From DASYKS01 sp035995205 (GTDB taxonomy: Bacteria > Acidobacteriota > Thermoanaerobaculia > Multivoradales > UBA5704), in NCBI GenBank assembly GCA_035995205.1, contig DASYKS010000037.1, forward strand, positions 22,803 through 86,802: a DNA stretch of 64,000 nucleotides, given 5' to 3'. The notes beneath the pieces were generated by a model that saw only the letters and a list, made by a program, of their open reading frames with translations, was not told where the DNA came from and did no database searches. Position numbers and translations under genes: made by a program. Position 1 is the first letter of the stretch; every line of letters begins with the position of its first letter. This document shows, piece by piece, positions 1-8,280 of the stretch.

Positions 1-33
1 TACCACCGCATCGAGCGCCCCAGTTTTGGACAT

Positions 34-124
34 TTTTGGAGTGCGGCGACGCGTCGCCGCTTTGACCGGAGTCTTATCATTACCACTATCGTCCAAAGCG
101 CCGACGCGTCGGCGCACTCCAAAA
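34..124. repeat. Palindromic repeat, copy 1
   Basis: A ~91-bp imperfect palindrome. The outer arms read TTTTGGAGTGCGGCGACGCG and, on the other strand from the right end, TTTTGGAGTGCGCCGACGCG. Each arm also contains its own small palindrome centred on GACGCGTC. The ~25-bp centre is not conserved. A second copy lies at 13181-13270. The structure is that of a REP/MITE-like element able to form a cruciform. No enzyme that moves it can be assigned. Confidence 0.8.
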
Positions 125-132
125 GACTTGCG

Positions 133-585
133 TCACGGCGAAGCGGGATCGAGAATCGCGACCGGCAGAGTGCGAGTGATCGAGGTTGAACGTAAGCAGC
201 CGAGCGCCCCGTAACTCTGCATGGCCGCCACGAGACGCGCGTCGTGCGCCCGGAAGCCCGTCACGCTGCGGGCCTCGACCAGCGCCATCCAAAGCCTGCT
301 CAACTCCTCGCGGTCAGGAAGCAGCGTGAAGCGCCGTTGAAAAAAGCGCAGCCAGTGCGCGGCCTGAGAGGGGGTCATTCCCAATCCATTGCTCCCAGCG
401 GGAGGCGGCCCTGGTGGGCGGGTTGCCACGACCCAGAATTCGTACAAATTTTGGGGAACCCCGGATGACGCGGTCGCAAGATCCGCAGGCCGGTGTGGCA
501 CGTGCGGCAATTCGGACGCTCTTCGCATCTGAGCAAGGTTCTCAGCGATTTGCTGCTTCGTTCCCCTGAGCACGTGCGCTTGCAT
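133..585 (-). pseudogene. Decayed PIN-domain toxin with an antitoxin-like start
   Basis: The N-terminus (LRGTKQQIAENL) resembles the start of a small antitoxin. It runs directly into the middle of a VapC-like PIN protein (VPQNLYEFWVVATRP, then MTPSQAAHWLRFF and HDARLVAAMQSYG). The expected PIN tail ARLLTFNLDH is found only in another frame near positions 190-210, while a tail resembling LPVAILDPAS returns in the first frame. The best reading is a type II toxin-antitoxin remnant that lost the antitoxin end and toxin start by deletion and then acquired compensating frameshifts near its 3' end. It lies beside a palindromic repeat. Confidence 0.6.
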
Positions 586-719
586 GTTCGACTCCGTCGA
601 GCAACGTGGAAACTACTGTCCCTAACGCATTTTTTCTGAAAATTGCGCCGCTCGCAATCTCGATCGAGGATGCGAGCCTGAATCGCCCGAGCCGAAGCGG
701 GCTGGCTCGAGCCGCTCTC

Positions 720-1586
720 TCACCCCGCCACCCGGAACGGGTACTCCCCCACCGCCACCTCCCCGCCGCCTTTCTCCATTCCCGCGATCTTCAGCCGGTA
801 GAGGCCGGGATCGAGCATCCGGGCGGGGAGCAGGATCACGAGCGTGTCGCGACTGTCCGGGTGTAGGCCTCCGGAGGTCCAGACCGTTCGGCCGGCGGGG
901 CCGGAGAGGGTGGCGCGATAGGTTGGGTAATCGACGATCGCCAGCTCGACCGCGAGCAGGAAGGAGCCGTCGCGGTTGGGGATCCGAAGTTGGTTGACCG
1001 GCTCGCGCGATCCTTCGCCGCTCCGCACCGCGGCGAGTACGAAGTAGGGGATGTTGACCTGTGGCGCCGGGCTCGCGGCGGGTACAACCGCCGCGGCGCC
1101 GCGTTCTTTGGCGAGCTGCTCTTCGAGGCGGCGGCGCTCGGCGGCACCGGTTTGCTCGACGTCGCGCAGGCGGGCCTCCAGAGCGGCGCTTCGCGAGGCG
1201 GCTCCGGACGTCGAGGCGGACTGCTCGGCGAGGCGTTGTTCGAGGCCGCGGTTGCGCGCGGCGAGCCAGAGCGCGGGAAGGACGATCAGAGCGAGGAGCG
1301 CCGCGGCCAGCGCGAACCGGCGCCCGCGGGAGAGGAGCGCGAGCGCGGCGAGGAGACCTAGCCCCACGCGCGCCGCGGAGACTTTCGCGAGATCCTCGGC
1401 CGCGACCTGGAGCATCCCTTCGCGGAAACCCTCCGCCGCTTCGAGCTTCTCCAGGCACTCCGCGCAGTCGAAGTAGTGCGCCTCGAACTCGTCGCGCTCG
1501 GCCTCGTTCAGACGACCTGTGAGATAGGCGTCGACCAGGTCGCGCGCCTCGACCTCGTCGTGTATGGCGCGGAGCGGCTCGCTCAT
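720..1586 (-). CDS. Zinc-finger anti-sigma factor, membrane-anchored
   Basis: A 288-residue protein that probably holds the neighbouring ECF sigma factor inactive at the membrane. Residues 37-44 carry the anti-sigma zinc-finger pattern His-x3-Cys-x2-Cys (His37, Cys41, Cys44). A hydrophobic span at about 90-110 is the likely membrane anchor. A charged Ala/Glu/Arg coiled-coil stretch (about 111-165) follows, and then a beta-rich domain of some 110 residues expected outside the membrane. The start is chosen because its ATG overlaps the sigma-factor stop by four bases (ATGA), a sign of translational coupling. Longer in-frame starts would run inside the sigma gene. The outer domain was not recognised; it might sense an envelope signal. 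Confidence 0.8.
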   Translation of the reverse strand: MSEPLRAIHDEVEARDLVDAYLTGRLNEAERDEFEAHYFDCAECLEKLEAAEGFREGMLQVAAEDLAKVSAARVGLGLLAALALLSRGRRFALAAALLALIVLPALWLAARNRGLEQRLAEQSASTSGAASRSAALEARLRDVEQTGAAERRRLEEQLAKERGAAAVVPAASPAPQVNIPYFVLAAVRSGEGSREPVNQLRIPNRDGSFLLAVELAIVDYPTYRATLSGPAGRTVWTSGGLHPDSRDTLVILLPARMLDPGLYRLKIAGMEKGGGEVAVGEYPFRVAG

Positions 1587-2209
1587 CCGGCCTCCCGTCC
1601 CGCCGCATGGCGGCGCTCGAACAGCTCCTTGTAGCGTTGGCGGGCGCGGAACAGCACGCGGTTGAAGTGGAGGTCGGAGAGGCCGAAGTCGCGGCGGATC
1701 TCCTCCTTCTCGTCGCCCGTGATGTAGTAGCGGGAGAGGATCTCGCGATCCCGGTCGTTCCGCAGCTCGCCGAGCACGCGGCGCACGGCCGTCGCGCGCT
1801 CTCGGGCGAGCAGGCTCGCGAGCTGCCCCGGGGCCGGATCGGGCGCGACCTCGGTCTCCTCCGGGTCGCCGTACCACTTGCCGCGCCGAGTGCCGCTGCG
1901 CGCCGAGCTCAGAAACAAGTTCCGCGCCATGCCGCAGACGAAGCCCGCCAGCCGCTCCGGCTCGCGCAGCTCGCCGCCGCGCACCTTCTCGATCACCCGC
2001 CGGAATGTCTCCTGGTACAGATCCTCGGCCAGCGCTCCGTCGCGGGTGAGCCGGGAGAGCAGGAAGCGGAGCGCGCGGGCGAAGCGGTGGACCAGATCGG
2101 CCTCGGCGGTAGGATCGCCGAGGCCGATCCGGCGCACCAGATCCACCATCGCATCAGAGGGCGGATCGGGGATCGAATCGGCCCCTGTCGCCTCGGCTCG
2201 TCCGCTCAT
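1583..2209 (-). CDS. ECF-type RNA polymerase sigma factor
   Basis: A 208-residue sigma-70 family protein of ECF type. A region-2-like segment (DLVHRFARALRFLLSRL, then LAEDLYQETFRRVIEKV) is followed by a region-4 helix-turn-helix near the C-terminus (LRNDRDREILSRYYI, then EEIRRDFGLSDLHFNRVLFR). Transcription order on the minus strand is CHAT protein, small unknown protein, this gene, anti-sigma factor, with a four-base overlap into the anti-sigma gene. In-frame starts further upstream exist but run into non-conserved sequence. It probably drives its own operon in response to a signal released through the anti-sigma factor, but no promoter motif could be assigned. Confidence 0.85.
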   Translation of the reverse strand: MSGRAEATGADSIPDPPSDAMVDLVRRIGLGDPTAEADLVHRFARALRFLLSRLTRDGALAEDLYQETFRRVIEKVRGGELREPERLAGFVCGMARNLFLSSARSGTRRGKWYGDPEETEVAPDPAPGQLASLLARERATAVRRVLGELRNDRDREILSRYYITGDEKEEIRRDFGLSDLHFNRVLFRARQRYKELFERRHAAGREAG

Positions 2210-2218
2210 GAATGTACC

Positions 2219-2240
2219 ATCGCCTGGAAGGAGGCGATGA
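2219..2240. other. Short perfect hairpin between two genes
   Basis: CATCGCCT and AGGCGATG form an 8-bp stem with a 6-base loop. It lies in the 47-bp gap between the small unknown gene and the sigma-factor start. There is no T-run, so it may attenuate transcription or protect an mRNA end rather than terminate. Confidence 0.45.
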
Positions 2241-2256
2241 TACCTCACCGCCGCGA

Positions 2257-2703
2257 TCATCCCCGGCGGTCGTCCGACGGAAACGGCGGGATGTGCGCCT
2301 CGGCCGCGAAGCTCCCGACGTTGCCGGTCCCAAACCGATGGGTCTGGATTTTGCCGACGAGCTGGGACGGGCCGCCCTGGTCCGACAGAACCAACTGGAC
2401 GTAGCAGGCGAGGGTGGTCGGCCCGATCTTCGCCTCGACGCCGCTCGCCGCGAGCGAGTCGGCCTTGTCGGAAAGATCGAGCCCGGCGACCGTGCTCCAA
2501 CGGTTGCCCCCATCGAGCCAGGCCAGCGTGTAGACGGGCGGGAACGTCTCCTTGCCGATCGCGATCAGCAGAGTGCCACCCACGACGAACGCGTCCTCGG
2601 GGATCGTCGGCTCCTCGGGCTTGCCCTCCGGCGTGCCCTCCGCCGTGATCTTCCAATCGGTGATTATCCAACCCTGGGGTAGCGCGAACGCTTCCGATCC
2701 CAT
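2257..2703 (-). CDS. Unknown small protein in the CHAT/sigma operon
   Basis: A 148-residue protein that I do not recognise. It has no signal peptide or membrane span and looks soluble and beta-rich, with repeated Trp/Gly and hydrophobic strands. The start at 2703 is preferred because AGGAGG lies seven bases upstream; the ATG at 2709 would leave only one base. The gene is between the CHAT/TPR gene (80 bp upstream) and the ECF sigma gene (47 bp downstream) on the same strand. It could be an accessory or a substrate of the CHAT protein. That role is inference from position only. Confidence 0.65.
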   Translation of the reverse strand: MGSEAFALPQGWIITDWKITAEGTPEGKPEEPTIPEDAFVVGGTLLIAIGKETFPPVYTLAWLDGGNRWSTVAGLDLSDKADSLAASGVEAKIGPTTLACYVQLVLSDQGGPSQLVGKIQTHRFGTGNVGSFAAEAHIPPFPSDDRRG

Positions 2704-2783
2704 CACCATTCCTCCTATGACGCGACGCGGGCGGGAATCGCCGGCGTCTGTAGCTCCCAAGTGTCCCGAAGGCCCGGTCTATC

Positions 2784-5700
2784 TCAGGTAGGGCCTCCAT
2801 GTCCTTCCAATCCGGCCCAGTCGCCTTGAAGCACGAAGCCGCTCCAGTAAAAAGGCGAGCGCCACCGCGGCTCGGCGCGCACCGCGAGCTGCGCCTTCCG
2901 GAGCGCGGCGCCCGGCGCGAGCCCCTCGGCCAGGAGCCCCCGATACAAGCGCGACATCAGCTCCGCCGTGGCGCGGTCCTCGACCCGCCAGAGGCTCGCG
3001 AGCACCTGCCGGGCGCCGCCGTAAAGGAAGCCCCGAGTGAGGCCGACCAGCCCCTCGCCGCGTACTTTCTGTCCGAGCGCCGTCTCGCAGCCCGAGAGCA
3101 CGACGAGGTCCGCCCCGAGCCGCAGGTTGTAGACGTCGCGCAGGCCGAGGAATCCCTCTTGCGGCGCGCCTCCCTCGCTCACCCGAGACAGCATCAGCCC
3201 GGATAGCGCGGGAGTCGCCGCGTCGATCACGCCGTGGGTCGCGAAGTGGACGATCCGGTAGCCGGCGATCTCGGGCGACAGCGCGGTCGCCCGGCTGGCC
3301 TGAAAGTCGAGGGCAACGAGCGAACGGTCGCGCGGAGTGGTTGCGGCGATCGCGGCGATCGCCTCCGCCTCGCGCCGGGTCCAGGGAAGCCGCGCGAATT
3401 CGTCCGAGCCCGCCGAAGAGCGACGGCTTGAAGAGGTATGACGCGCCTCCGGGCTCCGTCGCACGCGCGGATCCTCGGGATTGAACACCGGGTCGGCGAA
3501 CACCGCGACCGTTCCCGGCGCGGACTCTCTGGAGCCTAGCCGGCGCGCCAGGACGACGGAGGAGGCCGAGAGCGCATCGACCACCTCGTGGCGGGCGAGC
3601 AGAGGGATCGACAAGCCGCGTTCATCCGTAGCGCCCGCGTCGGGGATGGGCAGCGCCGCGAACGGTACGTACTGCAATTCGCCGTCGAGCACCACGACCA
3701 GCCGGCGCTCGCCGAGCCGCGCAGCGACCGGGCCGAGCAGCATCGAGGAGAGGCGCTTCGCGGCGCGGTCGAGATCCCAGCCGTCCGCCCCGAGCACCGA
3801 CAGCCGCTCATAGACCGCGCGGGCCGCCGCCTCGACCCCGGCGCGCGGCGGAAGCTCGAACCCTGCGACCGTTTCCGCGTCGACCGCGAAGAGAAAGCTG
3901 CGCTCCTCGCCGAGCGAGACTTCGAGCAGCAGGCTGCCGTCGGAAAGAAGCGCTTGGACCTCGGCGGCGGAGGCCGGCTTCGGCCGGGTGAGCGCCGCGT
4001 AGCGCGGGCTTTTCGCGCGGATCTCGCCGTCGAGAGCGGCCAGCTCGGCGAGCGCCGCGCGCACCTCGGCTTCCGCCGCGCGGCGGCGCTCCTCTCCCGC
4101 CGGTCGGCTTTGCAGCTCGGCCCGACGGCCGGCCTTGGCGTTTAAGCGCACGAGCAGGTCGCGCTCCCGCTCGCGTAGCGCCGGATCAATCCCCTCCCGA
4201 ACGTCGGCGCGCGCCTCCTGGAGCAGGTCGAGGAGCGAACGGGCGCGGCAGCGCTCGGCGATTTCGAGCGCCGCGCCGGGCTCGCGCGCCGCCATCGCGA
4301 GGTCGATCGCCATTTCGAACGCGGCGCGCTGCGCCGCGAGGTACGAGGCGCGCAGGTCCGGATCGCTCTCGCTCGCGCGCAGCGTCTCGATCAGGCCGAG
4401 CGCCTCGTCGAGCCGCCCGCGCGCCGAAACCAGCCGGCCGAGCGTCCGCTCCGCGCGGGCGAGCCCGACCAGCGCTTCGATGATGCGCGCCGGGGACTCA
4501 ATCGCCCGAGCGAGGCCGAGAGACGCTTCGAACGACCGGCTCGCCGGCTCCGCCCGCCCGAGCGCGAGCTGCGCCGCGCCGAGCAGTTGGTGTACCGCGG
4601 CCTCGTCGATCCGGTCCTCGATCTGCCGCGCGAGATCGAGCGCGGGGCCAAGCTCGACAAGCGCCCCTTCCGCGTCGCCCGCCACGAGGCTCGCCTTGCC
4701 GGCGAGCAGGCGCGCGAGCATCTCGCCGCGCCGGTCGGACGAGGCGGCTGCCGCCGCGGCGGACCGGCGGCCGAGATCGAGCGCCCGCGCCACCTCGCCG
4801 GACCGAAGCCGCGCGTAGCCCACGGAGACCTCCGCCGCCGCGGCGCCCTTCGCGTCGCCCGCCGCGCGCCGGATCGAAAGCGACCCTTCCAAGTCTTCGA
4901 GCGCGCGCGGGAGGTCGCCGAGCCCGTAGTAGGCGGCGCCCCGGTTGCGCAGCACGGCAGCCTCCCAGAGCCGGTCGCCCGAGGCCCGGAACAGCGCGAG
5001 CGCCGGGGTGTAGGCGTCGAGCGCCCGGCCATAGTCGCCGAGGTCGTTGTACAGCGCGCCCAGGTTGTTGAGCGTCCGCGCCTCGCCGCGCCGGTCGCCG
5101 AGAACGCGCCAGAGCGCGAGCACCTCTCGGTCCGCCGCGAGCGCCGCCTCGGGCTCCCCGAGGCCGTGGTAGACCGCCGCCAGGTTGTGGAGCACGTTCG
5201 CCTTCCACGAGCCCGTCTCCCCCGCCGCCGCGAACGCGTCGAGCGCCTGCCGGTAGACCGTGAGCGCCTCGCGCAGGCTGCCCCCCGAGTGGAGCGCGAA
5301 CCCCAGGTTGTTGAGCGCCTTGGCCTGCTCGTAGGTCCGGCCGAGGCGGCGTTCGAGATCGAGCGCCCGGCGCTGCGCCTCCGCAGCCCCCGAGGGTTCG
5401 CCCACCGCCGTGCGCGCTAGGCCCAAACCGCTCCAGGCCGCCGCCTGCCCCCCTTCGTCCGCGAGCGCGGAGAAGTGGCCCAGCGCCTCGCTATAACGGT
5501 CGAGCGCGGCCTTCGGCTCGCCGAGCGCGAGCGCGATCCCGCCCCGCGCGAGGAGAGAGCGCGCCTCCTCGGTGCCGCGCCCAAACGAGCGCCAGAGCCC
5601 CTCCGCCTGCTCATAGAGCGCGGCGGCCTTCCGCTTGTCCTCCGCGCCCTCCCCACGGTTCGCGGCGCCCGCTTCGGTGAGCAGGCGCTCCGCCTCCAAG

Positions 5701-6149
5701 CGCCCCCGCTCCGCCTCACTTTCCTCGCCGATCTCTTCAAGGCGGATCGCGTAGTTCCCCGGCGCCGCGCCGGGGCTGGGGCTGAGCACCCGGATCTCCA
5801 CCGCGCCAGCCATCTCCGGCGGCAGCAGCAGGGATTCCGGACCCTCGCTGTCGAGCGGCCCGTCCACCGCGAGTGAGGTTTCCCCCCCACGAACCGCTTC
5901 GACCGCAATGTCGATCCCGCGCTGCTCGACCGTGACCAGGAGTCGCGCCCCGGGCGGTACTTCCACGCGGTAGGCGTGCGCCTCGCCCCCCGCTAGCCGC
6001 CGCTCGATCGCCTCCCCCGTCCGAAGCTCCCGCGGCGCGGCCGATTCCTCCGGGGCCGCCGCGCCCGCGCAAAGCGCCACCGCGCCGAGCGCGAGCCCAC
6101 GGAACCACCGCACGGTCCGCCACCGGCCGCGAAGCTCGCCAAAACCCAT
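2784..6149 (-). CDS. Secreted TPR-CHAT domain protein (caspase-like peptidase)
   Basis: A 1121-residue protein. It has an N-terminal hydrophobic segment (about 15-32), a beta domain resembling a pre-peptidase module (about 40-150), many tetratricopeptide repeats (about 190-640) and a C-terminal CHAT domain (about 790-1115). CHAT domains are caspase-fold peptidases related to separase. The expected dyad is visible as His972 in HFATHG and Cys1021 in VLSGCETA, followed by the typical GLTRGFLYGGARQV and FYWSGFVLQGD blocks. The start at 6149 has GGAG six bases upstream; the ATG at 6155 directly abuts it. It heads an apparent operon with a small unknown protein, an ECF sigma factor and its anti-sigma factor, suggesting that TPR-mediated sensing is tied to regulated transcription. 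The target is unknown. Confidence 0.88.
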   Translation of the reverse strand: MGFGELRGRWRTVRWFRGLALGAVALCAGAAAPEESAAPRELRTGEAIERRLAGGEAHAYRVEVPPGARLLVTVEQRGIDIAVEAVRGGETSLAVDGPLDSEGPESLLLPPEMAGAVEIRVLSPSPGAAPGNYAIRLEEIGEESEAERGRLEAERLLTEAGAANRGEGAEDKRKAAALYEQAEGLWRSFGRGTEEARSLLARGGIALALGEPKAALDRYSEALGHFSALADEGGQAAAWSGLGLARTAVGEPSGAAEAQRRALDLERRLGRTYEQAKALNNLGFALHSGGSLREALTVYRQALDAFAAAGETGSWKANVLHNLAAVYHGLGEPEAALAADREVLALWRVLGDRRGEARTLNNLGALYNDLGDYGRALDAYTPALALFRASGDRLWEAAVLRNRGAAYYGLGDLPRALEDLEGSLSIRRAAGDAKGAAAAEVSVGYARLRSGEVARALDLGRRSAAAAAASSDRRGEMLARLLAGKASLVAGDAEGALVELGPALDLARQIEDRIDEAAVHQLLGAAQLALGRAEPASRSFEASLGLARAIESPARIIEALVGLARAERTLGRLVSARGRLDEALGLIETLRASESDPDLRASYLAAQRAAFEMAIDLAMAAREPGAALEIAERCRARSLLDLLQEARADVREGIDPALRERERDLLVRLNAKAGRRAELQSRPAGEERRRAAEAEVRAALAELAALDGEIRAKSPRYAALTRPKPASAAEVQALLSDGSLLLEVSLGEERSFLFAVDAETVAGFELPPRAGVEAAARAVYERLSVLGADGWDLDRAAKRLSSMLLGPVAARLGERRLVVVLDGELQYVPFAALPIPDAGATDERGLSIPLLARHEVVDALSASSVVLARRLGSRESAPGTVAVFADPVFNPEDPRVRRSPEARHTSSSRRSSAGSDEFARLPWTRREAEAIAAIAATTPRDRSLVALDFQASRATALSPEIAGYRIVHFATHGVIDAATPALSGLMLSRVSEGGAPQEGFLGLRDVYNLRLGADLVVLSGCETALGQKVRGEGLVGLTRGFLYGGARQVLASLWRVEDRATAELMSRLYRGLLAEGLAPGAALRKAQLAVRAEPRWRSPFYWSGFVLQGDWAGLEGHGGPT

Positions 6150-6164
6150 CGTCATCTCCAGGAT

Positions 6165-6182
6165 CGCCCGAGGATACCGCAC
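6165..6182 (-). promoter_or_regulatory. Putative promoter element of the CHAT operon
   Basis: The 18 bases GTGCGGTATCCTCGGGCG (minus strand) end 16 bases before the CHAT gene start. The identical 18-mer stands upstream of the VOC gene at 11702-11719. TATCCT would serve as a -10 box. No matching -35 was agreed between the two copies. Confidence 0.4.
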
Positions 6183-6363
6183 CGTGGCGATCGGCAGGCA
6201 CGGGGGCGTTGCACAGGATTTTTTCGGGGGTGAGATGAAACCGCGCGACGGGCAACTTCCGCAGTGCAACCCGAAACCACGGCCCGGCGAAACGGTTCGA
6301 CGGGCCGATTTATTGAACCGTTCTGGGGGCCGCCCGCGCGCGCCTCGCCAGGAGAACTTCGCC

Positions 6364-7366
6364 ATGCGTTCCAACATTCGATCCGCAATCCGATCCGACC
6401 TCCGCCGATGGTTCTACCTCGCTCTTCTGCTCGCCATCTTCCCCGTAACCTCCGATGTCCGGAGCGCCTCGGCCCAGGGAGTCGTCATCACGCCAAGGCC
6501 GCCGATGGACCGGGCGGTCCGCATCCGTACCAAGCTCGCTCTCAACAAGGTCGTCGGGATCTCGCAGGCGCGGATGGACAACGGGGCTCCCACCCACCTG
6601 TGGGACTATCTGGCCGTGCCGGACGAGGAGTGGGTGATCTTGGTGGACGGCCCCTACTACCGGATCCAGGCGGTCCACAGCCAGAAGTGCCTCGACCTAG
6701 TTGAACGGCACGGCCGCGGACGGCGGCCGGATCCAGCAGTGGGACTGCTACGGCAACGCCAGCCAAAGATGGGCGATCGAGCCGCAGAACGACGGCTGGG
6801 TGATCCGCTCGAGCGTCTCCAACAAATGCCTGGAAGTGGCGGGGTCGGGCACCGCGAACGGAACGGTCGTCTACCAAATGGCCTGCAGCGGCGCCAACAA
6901 CCAGCGCTGGCAGTTGGACGACGTGGTGCTGCCGCCGCTCGGATGGGACCTCCTGATCCGCAACGTCCAGTCGTCGTGGAAGGCGCTCTGCATCTACGGC
7001 GCGCTCCCCGACAACGGCGCCAGGACCCACATGTGGGAATACCTCGGTCTCCCCGACCAGAAGTGGCGGATCGAGGACGCCGGCCAGGGCTACTACCGGC
7101 TGAAGGTGCAGCACACCCAGAAGTGCCTCGACCTCTCGAACGGCTCGACCGTGCCGGGCGCCCAGGTGCAGCAGTGGGACTGCCAGGCAAACAACATCAA
7201 CCAGCTGTGGCGCGTCGAGAAGGTGAACGACTACTGGCGGCTACGCCCCAAGGCCGCGGGCAACTGCCTCTCCGTCGCCACCTCGAGCATCCAGAACGGA
7301 ACGATCGCCTCGTCGTGGCCGTGCAGCTGGACCAACGACCAGTACTGGTACATCGACTACTTGTAG
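6364..7366 (+). pseudogene. Secreted ricin-type beta-trefoil lectin, frameshifted
   Basis: An ATG with AGGAG upstream begins a signal peptide (to about residue 38, ending SASAQG). Ricin-B-like repeats follow: CLDL, IQQWDC, QRWAI, CLEVAG, CLDLSNGS, VQQWDC, NQLWRV. The first repeat is in one frame up to KCLDL near 6699. The rest (NGTAADGGRIQQWDC and on) is in the next frame, so one extra base lies around 6697-6701. The downstream part is fully preserved to a stop at 7366, so the break is either very recent or an assembly error. The product would bind sugars outside the cell. A strong terminator follows directly. Confidence 0.7.
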
Positions 7367-7384
7367 TCGTCGGCTGACTCGAAA

Positions 7385-7415
7385 GGGCGGCGCTCCCGCG
7401 CCGCCCCTTTTTCTT
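7385..7415 (+). terminator. Rho-independent terminator after the lectin gene
   Basis: GGGCGGCGC, a TCCC loop and GCGCCGCCC form a 9-bp GC stem followed by CTTTTTCTT. It lies 18 bases after the lectin stop. Confidence 0.9.
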
Positions 7416-7427
7416 AGGACAACCTCC

Positions 7428-7637
7428 TTACGCCGCCTTACCAGTCTCTGACCGGGCTGTCTGTGGAGCGCGCCGCACCGAGATCCTTCCAGCGGCCACC
7501 TCGCTCGCTCGCAGCTGCTCACACAAGGCATGGAGATCCCCTCCGACGGCTGCAACGATTCGTTCGCGCGCAGCACGGACCTCGGCAACGATCGGATCAA
7601 CCCATGGGACCTGCGAATCTTCAAGGGGTATCGACAT
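7428..7637 (-). CDS. Small antitoxin-like partner of a PIN toxin
   Basis: A 69-residue protein beginning MSIPLEDSQVPWVDPIVAEV. The segment PWVDPIVAEVRAAR is typical of the small gene that accompanies one VapC-like toxin family. Its start overlaps the end of the toxin gene by 17 bases, so the two would be co-translated, with the toxin gene first. The predicted role is neutralising the toxin. No DNA-binding motif is obvious. It remains intact while the toxin carries a frameshift. Confidence 0.6.
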   Translation of the reverse strand: MSIPLEDSQVPWVDPIVAEVRAARERIVAAVGGDLHALCEQLRASEVAAGRISVRRAPQTARSETGKAA

Positions 7638-8117
7638 ACGGGGACTCCTCTCCCATGAGTTCGTCGGGTGTACACAGAATGGGCGCCTCGTAACCAACCA
7701 CGCGGCACGCGGCCTCTACGAGCGGGCGCTTTTCCGCATTGGCGATATGCGCCGAATTCCAGGTCAGGAGGTACGACACGCCCTGAGTGGCCGCGATTGC
7801 GATATGCAACGCATCCGCGCGAGCCCCCGAGGGCAGGGCGGCATCCCTCAACAGCGCAAGAGCGAGCATCTCCGCCTCTGGACTGGTCTCGAGCGAACGC
7901 AGCATCGCCAGAAAGTCCGCCCGACGAGCAGCAGCGACGGGATCGCCGTTGGCGCACTCCAGGTGTACAAGCTCCGAAACCACGACCTCGAAAGAGCTGC
8001 GGCGTCGGCGCCACCATTCATGCGTAAGCTGCTGTCGCCCCGCCACGATCACATCCCGGGAAGGCCGAGCGGCGAGGTACTGATGACCGACGTCTCCAAA
8101 TATACGAGAGCAGCCAT
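7621..8117 (-). pseudogene. VapC-like PIN toxin, frameshifted near its start
   Basis: PIN-domain ribonucleases cleave RNA when released from their antitoxin. The N-terminus MAALVYLETSVIS (from the ATG at 8117) carries the first PIN strand and its acidic residue. The protein then continues one frame over with YLAARPSRDVIVAG, FEVVVSELVHLEC, ADALHIAIAA and LLTWNSAHIANAE to a stop at 7621. One base appears to be missing around 8081-8085. All later motifs are intact, so the loss is recent or an assembly error. It precedes and overlaps its small antitoxin-like partner. Confidence 0.7.
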
Positions 8118-8235
8118 AGTCAAAGTGTACTCCAGGTGCAGCGAGGGGACCGCCCAGCTCGAACAAGCTCAAACACCTCCCGTAACCTTTCGGCCGCCGC
8201 CGCGTAGTTGGGGGTGGCACCCTCACGGCCTTGAT

Positions 8236-8250
8236 TTCTACTTTGTAGAA
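8236..8250. promoter_or_regulatory. Candidate operator upstream of the ADOP-PadR genes
   Basis: TTCTAC-TTT-GTAGAA is a perfect inverted repeat with 6-bp arms, 30 bases before the ADOP start. The downstream gene pair ends with a PadR repressor, which makes autoregulation through this site plausible. No experimental site is being cited. Confidence 0.4.
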
Positions 8251-8280
8251 TCCTAGCTTGCCGGGCCACCCGACGAAACG

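Noticed and set aside
133..585. An intact antitoxin-toxin fusion gene
   Set aside because: The PIN tail is split between two frames and the first PIN strand is missing, so decay is the simpler reading.
1587..1877. Longer start of the anti-sigma gene
   Set aside because: The added residues are Arg/Pro-rich and lie inside the sigma-factor gene. The ATGA overlap gives a better start.
6150..6377. Longer start of the CHAT protein
   Set aside because: The signal-like segment begins at the ATG at 6149. The extension would cover the promoter region and overlap the divergent lectin gene start.
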